From positions 2,728,001-2,792,000 of the forward strand of contig NZ_JAJMPA010000001.1 in the NCBI RefSeq assembly GCF_020991475.1: 64,000 nt of DNA, written 5' to 3'. The translations under genes were made by a program, and so were the position numbers. Below, piece after piece: positions 19,189 through 27,892 of this stretch (its first letter is position 1; each line of letters begins with the position of its first letter). The stretch is from Pedobacter sp. MC2016-14. GTDB lineage: Bacteria; Bacteroidota; Bacteroidia; Sphingobacteriales; Sphingobacteriaceae. Under the pieces are notes generated by a model that saw only the letters and a program-made list of their open reading frames with translations, searched no databases and was not told the DNA's origin.

Positions 19189-20766
19189 ATGTTTGATAAA
19201 ATATTATTTTCAATAAATTATTGTCTTCTGAATAAAAAACAAACAGGCAGTTTACTGGTGTTTTGTTTTATATACTCTTCTGTACAGGCCCTGGACTACC
19301 GGGCCATAAGACCACTAAGACCAGAAACTAACAAAATGGTTTTTGCTGAGTTTGGGTATAACGTAAACGATTTTGGAGCAGTTGGAGATGGTAAAACTAT
19401 AAATACAGTGGCGATACAAAAAGCGGTAGACCAATGTAGTCTGGATGGAGGGGGGATGGTTTACTTTACCTCAGGGGTTTATGTGTCTGGCACAATTTAT
19501 CTTAAATCTAACGTAGTTTTACATATACCAAGTGGGATCACCCTAAAGGCTAGTAGCAAGATTGATGACTTTCCAGACCAAAACTCCAGCCTTCCCACCC
19601 ATAATCAACCTAATTTAACTAGTAAGGCTTTAATATATGCTGAAGGAAAGCAAAGTATAGCTATAACCGGTTTGGGAACCATCGATGGAAACGGCAGATA
19701 TTTAGACTTATCGGACGATAGAAAAGGCCGCCTTAAACCCTCTTTTAAATATCGCCCCCGTATTCTCCACATCAGAAATTGTGAAAACATCTTAATTGAA
19801 GACATAAAGCTATTTAATGCTGCATCCTGGGTTCAGACTTATCAAGAGTGCCAAAATCTGATTATTCGTGGAATCAAGGTAGATAGCAAAGAAAACCCTG
19901 TTGTAAATGGTAAGCAGGATACAGTGGCGTACAGGCACCGGAATACCGACGGGTTAGATTTAATAGATTGCCGCTTCGTATCTGTTTCTGACGCCCATAT
20001 TAGTTCCGGAGATGATGCCATATGTATCAAAAGTTTTTCGCCTGATAAGATCTGCAGCAACATTACCATAAGCAATTGCAATCTTAGTTCCAATACCTCA
20101 GGCTTGAAAATAGGTACAGAAACTGCAGGAACCATACAGGATATCGTTATTCAGAATTGTACGGTTTATGATACGAAGGGAGAAGGAATTGCGATTATAA
20201 GTGTAGACGGTGCTACGGTAAGAAGAGTTAGCATCTCCAATATCATTCTCAATAATATCAAACGCTCTGCCATATTTATTCGCTTACACCAAAGGAATAC
20301 GCGCTACGGAGCATATACGTATTCAAATAAACCCGGTCTAAAAGACATCATGATTAATAACATTCAGGGCAGTCGCCTGTCCAGTTTGGGCTGCTCTGTT
20401 TCAGGGATAAAAAATTTTGAGGTAGAAAACGTAAATTTCAGTAATGTACATTTGGAGTTCGAGGGCTTAGCAAGCAGCCAGGTTTTTTCGGGGCAGGTTC
20501 CAGAGTTGCCCAATGGCTATCCAAAAGGAGATATGTTTGGTATACTTCCTTCGTTTGGTTTTTATATCAGAAATGTCAAAGGCATAAGGTTTAACAATGT
20601 TGATGTAAAATCGCTTAAGCACGATTCCAGGCCTGCAATAGTAATAGAATCGGTCAAGGATTTTAGTTTTATAAGCAGTTATGTACAAGGTGATGCTGTA
20701 AAAGATAAAGTCCTTTCTTCTACCACAGGTATTTTCCAAATCAATGCAACTCTCCAAAAGCGCTAA
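19189..20766 (+). CDS. Second GH28 polygalacturonase-like glycoside hydrolase, divergent active site
   Basis: The GH28 beta-helix is recognised from YNVNDFGAVGDGKTINTVAIQKAV and the NTDG (252-255, Asp254) and GDD (Asp275, Asp276) motifs. The positions usually holding the GHG histidine and the RIK triad read SGLKIGTET and IRLHQR, so this is a diverged branch. Sequence identity to the first GH28 of the locus is low by eye, so it is not a recent duplicate. The N-terminus is unusually long: a hydrophobic segment (SLLVFCFIYSSVQA) follows about 20 residues that contain Lys-Lys, so translation may begin later or this may be a long signal region. It follows the GH2 gene by 19 bp and belongs to the same operon. 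Confidence 0.83.
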   Translation: MFDKILFSINYCLLNKKQTGSLLVFCFIYSSVQALDYRAIRPLRPETNKMVFAEFGYNVNDFGAVGDGKTINTVAIQKAVDQCSLDGGGMVYFTSGVYVSGTIYLKSNVVLHIPSGITLKASSKIDDFPDQNSSLPTHNQPNLTSKALIYAEGKQSIAITGLGTIDGNGRYLDLSDDRKGRLKPSFKYRPRILHIRNCENILIEDIKLFNAASWVQTYQECQNLIIRGIKVDSKENPVVNGKQDTVAYRHRNTDGLDLIDCRFVSVSDAHISSGDDAICIKSFSPDKICSNITISNCNLSSNTSGLKIGTETAGTIQDIVIQNCTVYDTKGEGIAIISVDGATVRRVSISNIILNNIKRSAIFIRLHQRNTRYGAYTYSNKPGLKDIMINNIQGSRLSSLGCSVSGIKNFEVENVNFSNVHLEFEGLASSQVFSGQVPELPNGYPKGDMFGILPSFGFYIRNVKGIRFNNVDVKSLKHDSRPAIVIESVKDFSFISSYVQGDAVKDKVLSSTTGIFQINATLQKR

Positions 20767-20778
20767 AACAGTTTAAAT

Positions 20779-22047
20779 ATGAGCATTGTAATCGGTAAAG
20801 CCATGCAATTATTGATGGGTATGGTAATTTCTTTAAATGTACAAAACAGTTTCTCGCAGCAGAGAACTGACACGGTATATCACATTGTAATGTATGGGCA
20901 AAGTTTAATGCTAGGTACAGGATCTGTGCCCTTGCTTTCTGTACAACAGCAGTATAATACATTAATGTTTAGTGGCGGCATACGTTCTGGCTATGATGCT
21001 GATGCTGATTATTATGCTGGCCTGGTTCCTTTGACAGAAAAAATAGTCATATCAAAAGCCAGTGGAGCCAAATTAGGTGAAACACCGGCAACCGGGTTTT
21101 CCGAAGAATTTAATTCACTTTTAGGTAGCGCTTGGTCGAATACGCTGTTGTTATCCTCGCCGGCGCAGGGTTCAACAAGTATCGCTGCTTTAACCGGGCA
21201 GGGTATTTATTGGGATAGATTCAAAAAAGATATCATTGAAGCTAGCCGGCTTGTTTTTGCCCGGGGTAAGAAATATAACGTCCCATTTATTTTATGGAAC
21301 CAGGGAGAAAAGGATATTGATGGAAAAACATCAGCAGATAGCTATAAAAACGATATGAAATGGTTTCAGCAAAAAGCAGACGAATTTATTAAGTCGGTTA
21401 CCGGGCAAACAAATGCTGTAAAAATCCTGATGTATCAAACCGTGTCACATAACGTGCGTAAGGCTATGGGAAACCCCGAAATAGCAAACGCACAATATGA
21501 ATTGGCGAAAAGTGAAGCCAATATCACGATTTCTAATACCACCTATCAGCTCCCTTATCTTAAAGACAATGTGCATCTTACTAACGTTGGCAGTAAATGG
21601 AATGGCGCCGATCATGCGATAGCTGCGAAAGCCTTACTCATAGATAAGGTTAATTGGAAGCCGATTTATGTGAAAGGAATATCTTCTTCTAAAAATGTTA
21701 TTGTTGTTGATTTTCATGTACCTGTGCCCCCAATAGTTTTTGACGAGATCAATGTAAGCAATCCGGGAAACTACGGCTTTCGGATTTTTAATAAATCCGG
21801 AAAAGAGTTAGCGATCAAAGATGTCTATATTAAAAATGGAGACAAGGTTTACATTAGCACCGAGGAGGAAATGAAAAAAGGAGGCATACTCTGGTATGGA
21901 AATAATGGCATTGCGACCGGAGCCCTGAATGGCGCAAGAGGGAATCTTCGTGATACACAGGGGGATAAATTTACAATTGAAATTGCAGGTAAAAGAATAA
22001 GATTGGATAACTGGTGCCCAGTTTTTAAGGAAGAGATACCAGAATGA
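20779..22047 (+). CDS. SGNH/sialate O-acetylesterase-like secreted carbohydrate esterase
   Basis: Likely deacetylates plant cell wall sugars. A hydrophobic N-terminus ends near SFSQQ. The catalytic Ser motif is VMYGQSLMLG, followed later by FILWNQGEKD (typical of the SASA/DUF303 esterases) and the Asp-x-x-His block DNVHLTNVGS. The C-terminal ~130 residues (from PIYVKGISSSKN) form a separate beta-rich domain that I cannot name. 12 bp after the second GH28, so in the same operon. The acyl group and polymer are inferred from context only. Confidence 0.72.
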   Translation: MSIVIGKAMQLLMGMVISLNVQNSFSQQRTDTVYHIVMYGQSLMLGTGSVPLLSVQQQYNTLMFSGGIRSGYDADADYYAGLVPLTEKIVISKASGAKLGETPATGFSEEFNSLLGSAWSNTLLLSSPAQGSTSIAALTGQGIYWDRFKKDIIEASRLVFARGKKYNVPFILWNQGEKDIDGKTSADSYKNDMKWFQQKADEFIKSVTGQTNAVKILMYQTVSHNVRKAMGNPEIANAQYELAKSEANITISNTTYQLPYLKDNVHLTNVGSKWNGADHAIAAKALLIDKVNWKPIYVKGISSSKNVIVVDFHVPVPPIVFDEINVSNPGNYGFRIFNKSGKELAIKDVYIKNGDKVYISTEEEMKKGGILWYGNNGIATGALNGARGNLRDTQGDKFTIEIAGKRIRLDNWCPVFKEEIPE

Positions 22048-22062
22048 ATACCAATATGTTAA

Positions 22063-22131
22063 GGCGTTGAAGTTAAACCAGACAAAGCATGTTATGTGAT
22101 GCAGGACTGGTATAAAACAAAGAAAAGTAAA
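22063..22131 (+). pseudogene. Decayed 3' end of a GH2 glycosidase gene
   Basis: The 85-bp gap between the two esterase genes contains, in one frame from 22063, codons for GVEVKPDKACYVMQDWYKTK. The intact GH2 gene ends GIKKKAFYIMQNWYKTKNN. The shared pattern (KA-x-Y-x-MQ-x-WYKTK) and the nucleotide identity around tggtataaaac mark this as the last ~20 codons of a lost GH2 paralogue. An in-frame stop lies immediately upstream at 22060, and no terminal stop is kept. Confidence 0.7.
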
Positions 22132-22141
22132 TATGATAATC

Positions 22142-23722
22142 ATGAAAAGAACACTGGTAGTATTGCTTTTGCTGGTCTTTAGCTGGCAGGTTAAAGCTCA
22201 GGAAGATATGGATATCTTTTTGTTAATAGGCCAGTCTAATATGGCTGGAAGAGGTGAGCTTGAAGGACAAAGGATTGCTATGGATAGTATTTATATGCTT
22301 GATAAGTATAACAATTGGGTTCCGGCTTCAGAACCTATTCATTTTGATAAGCCTGCGGCCGGATCTGGCCTGGCAGCATCGTTTGCAGTTTCGGTACGTA
22401 AACCGGGCCGTAAAGTGGGTTTAATCCCTTGCGCTGTTGGGGGTACCAGAATTGAAGCCTGGAAACCCAATGTGGTAGATAGTGCTACAGGTTATGTTGC
22501 CTATAACGATGCGATAAGCCGGAGCAAAGTTGCACTTAAATCCGGGACTTTAAGGGGGATATTGTGGCATCAGGGAGAAGGAAATTCCAGTAAAGAAAGG
22601 TACAAAACTTATGAAGAGCACTTTGAAAACCTGTTGGCTAATCTTGGTCGTGATCTCTCCATTGATATGGATAAAATTCCAGTCATAATGGGTGAGTTAG
22701 GTTATTTTTATGTCTCAAAAATGCCACTTGAAATTAATCAGGGAATGTATATCAATGCAATCAGTCATCGCCTGGCCCAAAAGAAGATCAACAGGTATTG
22801 TGTTTCTGCTGAGGGCCTGACGGATAAAGGAGATAAAACACATTTTGATACGCCATCGCTAAGGGAATTAGGCAAGAGGTATGCGGAGGGCTACCAGATT
22901 GTAAAAGCGCGAATGGACAGGTATGGTTTGTCGAGTTTAAACAAAATGATTAAGCAGCAAAAGAGTTTGGTTGCCTTCTGGGATTTTTCGGATAGCACAG
23001 GAAGACCTGTGGCAGGTACGGCTAAAGATGTTCAGCTGTTTGCTTTTGGTCAATCAAAGTTTTCCAGAGAAGGTCCGCTTTCTGGAAATTGCATTGAGTT
23101 GGATGGTGAAAAAGACTATTGGGCTATTGCGCATGAAAAGTCAGGAAAGCTGGATGTCAAAACCAATGCCGTAACGGTTATGGCCTGGGTAAAATGGAGC
23201 GGTAAAACTGGATTTGTGGCGGGTAAATGGAACGAATATCAGGATGGCGGCAAACGTCAGTACGGTTTGTTTGTATCATTGCCATACTACAATGGTGCGC
23301 AACAGGTTTGTGGGCATATTTCTAAAAATGGCGGGGCAACAGCACCATTTCCATACAGTATTGACTATTCTGCCAGTCCTCAGGAGGTACTTTCAGACAA
23401 ATGGGCCTGTGTTGCTTTTACGTACGATGGTAAGTATATCAAATCTTATTTGAACGGGGTGTTTATGGAGCGAAAAGCCGAATTGATTAAAAATACGGCA
23501 GGCTTTTTTCCAGACAAGCCAGCAGGTATAAAACAAATTAAAAATCCTTATTACTATCCGGATGGCATCGGTAACATGGGTTCAGATTTTACCGTTGGCG
23601 CAGTGCAACTTAAAAAAGGGATGGGCAACTTTTTTAAAGGAAAAATAGGAGGGCTTGCAGTATTTGATACAGCTTTAAGTGAAGAGGAGATGGGGGATCT
23701 AGCGGTAATGCCTGGTGAATGA
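22142..23722 (+). CDS. SASA-domain carbohydrate acetylesterase with C-terminal LamG/concanavalin-like domain
   Basis: Predicted secreted esterase of the CE6/DUF303 type. After the signal peptide (to VKAQ) comes the nucleophile motif LLIGQSNMAGRG, GGTRIEAW, and WHQGEGNSS, with an Asp-x-x-His-like KTHFDTPSL block near residue 235. Residues ~275 to the end form a LamG-like jelly roll (SLVAFWDFSD, VTVMAWVKWSG, WACVAFTYDGKYIKSYLNG), usual for carbohydrate binding. The start at 22142 (MKRTLVV) fits the signal peptide better than the ATG at 22133. It is the last gene of the PUL operon and converges on the Crp/Fnr gene with a 5-bp gap. Confidence 0.8.
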   Translation: MKRTLVVLLLLVFSWQVKAQEDMDIFLLIGQSNMAGRGELEGQRIAMDSIYMLDKYNNWVPASEPIHFDKPAAGSGLAASFAVSVRKPGRKVGLIPCAVGGTRIEAWKPNVVDSATGYVAYNDAISRSKVALKSGTLRGILWHQGEGNSSKERYKTYEEHFENLLANLGRDLSIDMDKIPVIMGELGYFYVSKMPLEINQGMYINAISHRLAQKKINRYCVSAEGLTDKGDKTHFDTPSLRELGKRYAEGYQIVKARMDRYGLSSLNKMIKQQKSLVAFWDFSDSTGRPVAGTAKDVQLFAFGQSKFSREGPLSGNCIELDGEKDYWAIAHEKSGKLDVKTNAVTVMAWVKWSGKTGFVAGKWNEYQDGGKRQYGLFVSLPYYNGAQQVCGHISKNGGATAPFPYSIDYSASPQEVLSDKWACVAFTYDGKYIKSYLNGVFMERKAELIKNTAGFFPDKPAGIKQIKNPYYYPDGIGNMGSDFTVGAVQLKKGMGNFFKGKIGGLAVFDTALSEEEMGDLAVMPGE

Positions 23723-23727
23723 AAAAG

Positions 23728-24291
23728 CTATAACCGGCTCAAAGTTTCCCTGGAGACCCCCAGGTATGCCGCAATGAGCTGCTTGGGGACAATGTTGTAT
23801 AATTGCGGGTACATGGCCATCAGTTCCTCGTAACGGTATTTTGCATTGTTGTTCATGAAAGACAACAATCGCTTTTGTGCGGCAACATATCCTTTATTGG
23901 AACGCCAGCGAAAGAAGTATTCCATTTGATAGATTTCCCGGCAAAGCTTTTCCCTGTCCTCGTTTGAGAGACTCAATACTTCGGTATCAATGATGCAGTC
24001 AAGACTAACCGTCGCTTTAAGATTATAAAATAAGGCATTATAGTCAGATGCCCACCAGTTGGTCATGGCAAACTGCAGGATAAACATTTTTTGTTCATCA
24101 TTGATGTAAAATGTCTTGATGCATCCATCCAGTACAAAATATTCATGGTTTACAGGATCTCCCAGGTTGATCACCGTTTCACCTTTTTTAAAAGATACTG
24201 GCTTAAAATGAGAAAAAATATAATCGAACTCCTTTTCTGACAGGCTAACTGTTTTGCTAAGGTGCGATTTTAAAATATCCTGGGCGCTCAT
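23728..24291 (-). CDS. Crp/Fnr-family transcriptional regulator
   Basis: Cyclic nucleotide-binding-like sensor domain (~15-115, VSFKKGETVINLGDPVNHEYFVLDG) and a C-terminal winged helix-turn-helix ending LIAAYLGVSRETLSRL. In the recognition helix Arg181, Glu182 and Arg186 occupy the places that in E. coli CRP (SRETVGR) read TGTGA. The divergent promoter region contains two TGTGA-N6-TCACA sites, so direct autoregulation and control of the DJ-1 gene is a specific prediction. The start at 24291 (MSAQDIL) is preferred to the upstream Met at 24360. No Fe-S cysteine cluster is seen. The effector is unknown; Bacteroidota members often do not bind cAMP. Confidence 0.88.
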   Translation of the reverse strand: MSAQDILKSHLSKTVSLSEKEFDYIFSHFKPVSFKKGETVINLGDPVNHEYFVLDGCIKTFYINDEQKMFILQFAMTNWWASDYNALFYNLKATVSLDCIIDTEVLSLSNEDREKLCREIYQMEYFFRWRSNKGYVAAQKRLLSFMNNNAKYRYEELMAMYPQLYNIVPKQLIAAYLGVSRETLSRL

Positions 24292-24370
24292 ATCTGATGG
24301 ATCATGTAAAGAGACAAAGATAATAATCCATTTTGTTGGCGCTAATAAAGTCCATTGCAAAATGTACTGG

Positions 24371-24386
24371 TGTGATGTACATCACA
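24371..24386. promoter_or_regulatory. CRP-type operator, perfect palindrome
   Basis: TGTGATGTACATCACA is a perfect 16-bp palindrome of the form TGTGA-N6-TCACA in the divergent region between the Crp/Fnr regulator and the DJ-1 gene, 80 bp upstream of the regulator start. Confidence 0.7.
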
Positions 24387-24407
24387 AAGCATACCCTCAT
24401 TTCTTAT

Positions 24408-24423
24408 TGTGATTTAGGTCACA
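24408..24423. promoter_or_regulatory. Second CRP-type operator
   Basis: TGTGATTTAGGTCACA has both conserved half sites TGTGA and TCACA with 6 bp between them. Its centre is 37 bp from the centre of the perfect palindrome at 24371. A further single TGTGA half site follows at 24452. Confidence 0.65.
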
Positions 24424-24445
24424 TCATAATGCAGTGATTTTAGAT

Positions 24446-24453
24446 CAACTTTG
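24446..24453 (+). promoter_or_regulatory. Probable -7 element of the DJ-1/PfpI gene
   Basis: CAACTTTG matches five of the six fixed bases of TAnnTTTG. Position about 70 bp before the gene start, just downstream of the second CRP-type site, suits activation. Confidence 0.4.
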
Positions 24454-24520
24454 TGATGTGTTAAACAAAACCATTTGGAAATGGTTGGTTAATGCAAATC
24501 AACATTTAAGTATAAAAGAC

Positions 24521-25228
24521 ATGACAAGTACAACAATTTTTAAAGTACTGATAGTACTTACTTCACACGACAAACTAGGCGATACTGGAATTAAAACTGG
24601 CTTTTGGTCAGAAGAATTCGCTGCGCCATATTATGCCCTGGCTGCGCAAGGAGCTCAAATTACCCTTGCTTCACCACTAGGTGGACGTCCGCCTCTTGAT
24701 CCAAAAAGCGAACTTCCGGATTTTCAGACAGAGGCCACAAAACGTTTTGATGCTGATGAGGAACTACAGGAAAAATTATCGCATACCCTTAAATTGAGCG
24801 AGGTAAAAGAAGAAGATTATGATGCTGTTTTCTATCCTGGAGGGCATGGTCCACTGTGGGATTTAACGAATGATCAATCCTCAATAGCTTTAATAGAGTC
24901 GTTTTATAGAAAAGGGAAACCTGTTGCAGCAGTTTGTCACGCTCCAGGTGTTTTAAGGTATGTGAAAAATGAAGATGGCTCTCCTTTAGTAAAAGGTAAA
25001 CAAGTAACTGGTTTTTCAAACACTGAGGAAGAAGGCGTTCAACTGACCAATATCGTTCCTTATCTTGTGGAAGATGAATTGAAAAAACTGGGTGGCATCT
25101 ATTCAAAAACTTCAGATTGGGGCAGTTACGTTTTACAGGATGGAAACCTGATTACCGGACAAAATCCTGGTTCTTCAGTAGCAGTTGCCCAAAAGTTGAT
25201 TGAATGGCTTAACAGCAACCGTAAATAA
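24521..25228 (+). CDS. DJ-1/PfpI family protein (Hsp31/glyoxalase III-like)
   Basis: Class I glutamine amidotransferase-like fold. The nucleophile elbow is AAVCHAPG with Cys139 and His140; the family glutamate is in TGFWSEE (~30-32) and the YPGGHGPLWDL loop precedes the nucleophile. Residues 60-90 carry the cap-like insertion typical of Hsp31-like members. The family has been linked to methylglyoxal handling and protein protection; which applies here is not shown. The start at 24521 (MTSTTIFKVLIVLTS) is chosen because the upstream in-frame stretch from 24434 overlaps the promoter region and has no family similarity. Divergent from a Crp/Fnr gene that probably regulates it. Confidence 0.88.
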   Translation: MTSTTIFKVLIVLTSHDKLGDTGIKTGFWSEEFAAPYYALAAQGAQITLASPLGGRPPLDPKSELPDFQTEATKRFDADEELQEKLSHTLKLSEVKEEDYDAVFYPGGHGPLWDLTNDQSSIALIESFYRKGKPVAAVCHAPGVLRYVKNEDGSPLVKGKQVTGFSNTEEEGVQLTNIVPYLVEDELKKLGGIYSKTSDWGSYVLQDGNLITGQNPGSSVAVAQKLIEWLNSNRK

Positions 25229-25287
25229 GTTTATTGTTCTTTGTGGGTAGCGTGGTATGGCTATCCGCAAGGAATATTGACTTTAAA

Positions 25288-26763
25288 TTAATGGTTTGTA
25301 AGTAGCCGCTTCAAGATATCTACAGATTGTGCTAATTCATCAAGATTAGAGGAGGCAAAGCCCAGCCTGGTTGAGTTTAGCTGATAAAATGGCGAACGAT
25401 GAATCTTTCCGTCAGAAAAAGAAAGATCCTTTTTTCGTGCCTCTTTTGCAAGTTTAACCAGGTCTATAGCTGGTTCAAAAGTTGTCCAGACCGCCAGGCC
25501 GCCTTCTGGTAGAACAAAATTCAGGTAGCTGTTTAATTCGCTTTTCAGTAAGTTACAGAAGGTATCACGTCTTTGCCGGTACACGCGGAGGGACTTGCGC
25601 AAATGGCGCTGAATAATACCATTTTGCAATAGCTCGGCCATCGCATTGTCTAACATGGTATCTCCTTGTCGGTCTACAATCCGCCTTAGTCTGGCTAGTT
25701 GCGCAATCACATTAGCGGAACCCACCAGATAGCCAACCCTAAAAGCAGGCGATATTGTTTTGGTGAACGATCCGCAATACAAAACCGTACCTGCCTCGTC
25801 TGCACTAGCTAAAGGCGATAAAGGTTTGTTTAGATAATGAAAGTCATAATCATAATCGTCTTCAAAAATAATAAAGCCATATTTTGAGGATAACTGCAAT
25901 AGCTGTATGCGCCGTTCTACCCGTAAGCTTACACTGCTCGGGTAATGGTGGTGAGAAGTCACATAAACCATACGTACATTCTTTTTTTTACAGATCTTTT
26001 CCAATTCATCTGTATTGATGCCATATTCATCTACGGCTATTTGTAACAAATTAGCTCCAGCCTGCAAAAAATTATTGTTTGCACTTGTCCATCCCGGCGC
26101 AGCTGCTACTACATTGTCGCCAGGCCTTATTAAAGCCGTACTGGCCAAATATAAACCCATCACAGTGCCTCGTGTAATCAAGATGTTGTCTTCAGTTACT
26201 TTCATTCCACGGGTTTCGCTAAAGTGAGCAGCCAATTGTTCTCTTAGCCAGGCTGAGCCCTGCGGGTCGTCGTAGCCTAAACGATGATAAGTGTTGCCCA
26301 TAATCAATTGTGTACGATAGGCTCTGGATAAGTCGTGCAAGGGTGCCAGGCGGGCATCAGGGAAACCATCATCCAGATGGTAGCTGGTCTGTTCCTTAAT
26401 AAACTTGCGTGCTAAGTGATCGGCTTGCTCAAAATGAAAACCTGCTATCAGCAAAGGATCTCCCGTATTTTGAATTTTCTTCCCCAGTTTCTCAGGCTTA
26501 ATTACTGGTAAATGGCCTGCTACAAAAGTGCCGCTTCCCGTTTTACTTTCCAGCCAACCCTGGGCCAGTAGGTCATCATAAGCTCTAATCACGGTTTTGC
26601 GATGAACAGAAAGTAATTGAGCCAAATATCTTGAACCTGGTAATTGCGTTGCAGGTAGTAGTATGCCTTCTGTAATTGCAGCGGTTAATTGTTTGGCCAA
26701 TTGTAAATATAGCGCTGCGGCATCGCCTTTGGTTAAATGAAGGGTGGAGAAGAATGGGTGCAT
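25288..26763 (-). CDS. MocR/PdxR-type GntR regulator with aminotransferase-like domain
   Basis: N-terminal GntR winged helix (~10-80, LYLQLAKQLTAAITEGILLPATQLPGSRYLA) joined to a fold-type I PLP-dependent aminotransferase-like domain (~110-490). The PLP-binding lysine is in CGSFTKTISPAFRVGYL, and the SHHHYPSS and FEDDYDYDF motifs are present. MocR proteins use PLP as an effector rather than as a catalyst. The gene is divergent from a PNPOx-like flavoprotein gene with a 79-bp gap, the classical arrangement in which MocR controls its neighbour, often in vitamin B6 or amine metabolism. Confidence 0.9.
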   Translation of the reverse strand: MHPFFSTLHLTKGDAAALYLQLAKQLTAAITEGILLPATQLPGSRYLAQLLSVHRKTVIRAYDDLLAQGWLESKTGSGTFVAGHLPVIKPEKLGKKIQNTGDPLLIAGFHFEQADHLARKFIKEQTSYHLDDGFPDARLAPLHDLSRAYRTQLIMGNTYHRLGYDDPQGSAWLREQLAAHFSETRGMKVTEDNILITRGTVMGLYLASTALIRPGDNVVAAAPGWTSANNNFLQAGANLLQIAVDEYGINTDELEKICKKKNVRMVYVTSHHHYPSSVSLRVERRIQLLQLSSKYGFIIFEDDYDYDFHYLNKPLSPLASADEAGTVLYCGSFTKTISPAFRVGYLVGSANVIAQLARLRRIVDRQGDTMLDNAMAELLQNGIIQRHLRKSLRVYRQRRDTFCNLLKSELNSYLNFVLPEGGLAVWTTFEPAIDLVKLAKEARKKDLSFSDGKIHRSPFYQLNSTRLGFASSNLDELAQSVDILKRLLTNH

Positions 26764-26787
26764 AACCGGACTACTTGTTTTGTGAAA

Positions 26788-26811
26788 ATTGGATGGTTAA
26801 AGGCGTCCAAT
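26788..26811. promoter_or_regulatory. Inverted repeat in the MocR divergent promoter region
   Basis: ATTGGA and TCCAAT form a perfect 6-bp inverted repeat separated by 12 bp, between the MocR gene and its divergent neighbour. ACTTTG at 26821-26826, preceded by a loose TA-type match, may be the -7 element of the rightward gene. Operator function is inference. Confidence 0.35.
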
Positions 26812-26842
26812 AAAGATACAACTTTGTTGAAAAGAAAATAAA

Positions 26843-27487
26843 ATGAAAAAAACAAGCAATCACCTCATCCCGAGCCGGGCGGCTAAACGGGCAAATTTTG
26901 ATGCTGAAAATATCTATCCGATATTGGATGAAGCGCTCTTCTGCACCATAAGTTATGCTATGGATAATCAGCCCTATGCTATTCCCACCTCATTTGTGCG
27001 GTACGGAGATAAGATTTATATCCATGGTTCAGTAGGGAGTCATTTTATAAGGGAATTGGTTAAAGGGATACCAGTTTGCATTACGGTAATGCTGGCAGAT
27101 TCCCTTGTTGTTGCCAAATCCGCATTGAGCCATTCTGTGAATTACCGTTCCGTAGTGATATTTGCCAAGGCTGAGAAGATAGAGGCTGAGCAGGAAAAGC
27201 TTGATTCCTTTGAGTGGCTGATTGACAAGGTAGTGCCCGGCAGCTGGAATTATCTTCGGCCGGTGACGGTGAGTGAGATACGCAGGACAGCGGTTTTGGC
27301 CTTTAACCTCGCAGAGGCTTCGGCGAAAATTAGGGAAGGAATGCCTAATGATGATGCGGAGGATAAACCGTTACCGATATGGTCGGGTATTATCCCGCTG
27401 CAAACCTTAAGACTTCCGCCAGTAGCGGATGAAGTCAGTCAGCTAATTCCAATTCCGGATCATTTAAATCCGCTGAGGTCAATTTAG
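26843..27487 (+). CDS. PNPOx-like flavin-binding protein (pyridoxamine 5'-phosphate oxidase family)
   Basis: Split-barrel FMN-binding fold of the Pyridox_ox_2/NimA-like group: LDEALFCTISYAMDNQPYAIPTSFVRYGDKIYIHGSVGSH is the characteristic N-terminal half, and SVNYRSVVIFAKAEKIEAEQEK the dimer-interface strand. 214 residues. The substrate is unknown; pairing with a MocR regulator suggests a link to vitamin B6 or amine metabolism. The 3' end overlaps the end of the convergent HxlR gene by 53 bp. Confidence 0.83.
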   Translation: MKKTSNHLIPSRAAKRANFDAENIYPILDEALFCTISYAMDNQPYAIPTSFVRYGDKIYIHGSVGSHFIRELVKGIPVCITVMLADSLVVAKSALSHSVNYRSVVIFAKAEKIEAEQEKLDSFEWLIDKVVPGSWNYLRPVTVSEIRRTAVLAFNLAEASAKIREGMPNDDAEDKPLPIWSGIIPLQTLRLPPVADEVSQLIPIPDHLNPLRSI

Positions 27488-27854
27488 TGAAGAAGGGTGG
27501 TGTAATTTGTTTCAAAATCATGTCACGCAGACGTTCCTGATGTTCATCTCCCCATTGTCCTAATGCGGCAATCACGGGGATTAAAGTCTTACCAAATTCG
27601 GTAAGGCTGTATTCTACCTTTGGCGGCACAACGGGATAAATTTTTTTTGTAACCAGTTCATGTTTTTCCAATTCATTCAACTGAATATTCAAAACCCTGC
27701 GTGAAGCGTCTGGAATTTTGCGTTGCAATCCGCTTGGGCGCTTATGACCCTCATTGATAAACCACAGCAGGCGGATCTTCCACTTTCCATAAAGTACTTC
27801 ACCTATCAGGTCAAGTCCACAATTTAGGTTCGGCTGAATCTTTCTTTCGTACAT
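27435..27854 (-). CDS. HxlR-family winged-helix transcriptional regulator
   Basis: Standard HxlR domain: CGLDLIGEVLYGKWKIRLLWFINEGHKRPSGL (~12-43), then the recognition helix region SRRVLNIQLNELEKHELVTKKIYPVVPPKVEYSLTEFGKTL. The usual N-terminal CP(V/I) cysteine occurs as Cys12 in LNCGLDLIG, a possible redox or electrophile sensor as in YodB/HypR-type members. Divergent from an SDR gene (127-bp gap containing a perfect palindrome), the common arrangement for HxlR proteins controlling a neighbouring oxidoreductase. The last 53 bp overlap the convergent PNPOx-like gene. Confidence 0.88.
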   Translation of the reverse strand: MYERKIQPNLNCGLDLIGEVLYGKWKIRLLWFINEGHKRPSGLQRKIPDASRRVLNIQLNELEKHELVTKKIYPVVPPKVEYSLTEFGKTLIPVIAALGQWGDEHQERLRDMILKQITPPFFTKLTSADLNDPELELAD

Positions 27855-27892
27855 TTTATAAAGTTACATCTATGTTCCAAATTGCGCAATAG

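Noticed and set aside
25240..25268. Terminator between the DJ-1 and MocR genes
   Set aside because: A 7-bp stem with a G-U pair and no T run; too weak to call.
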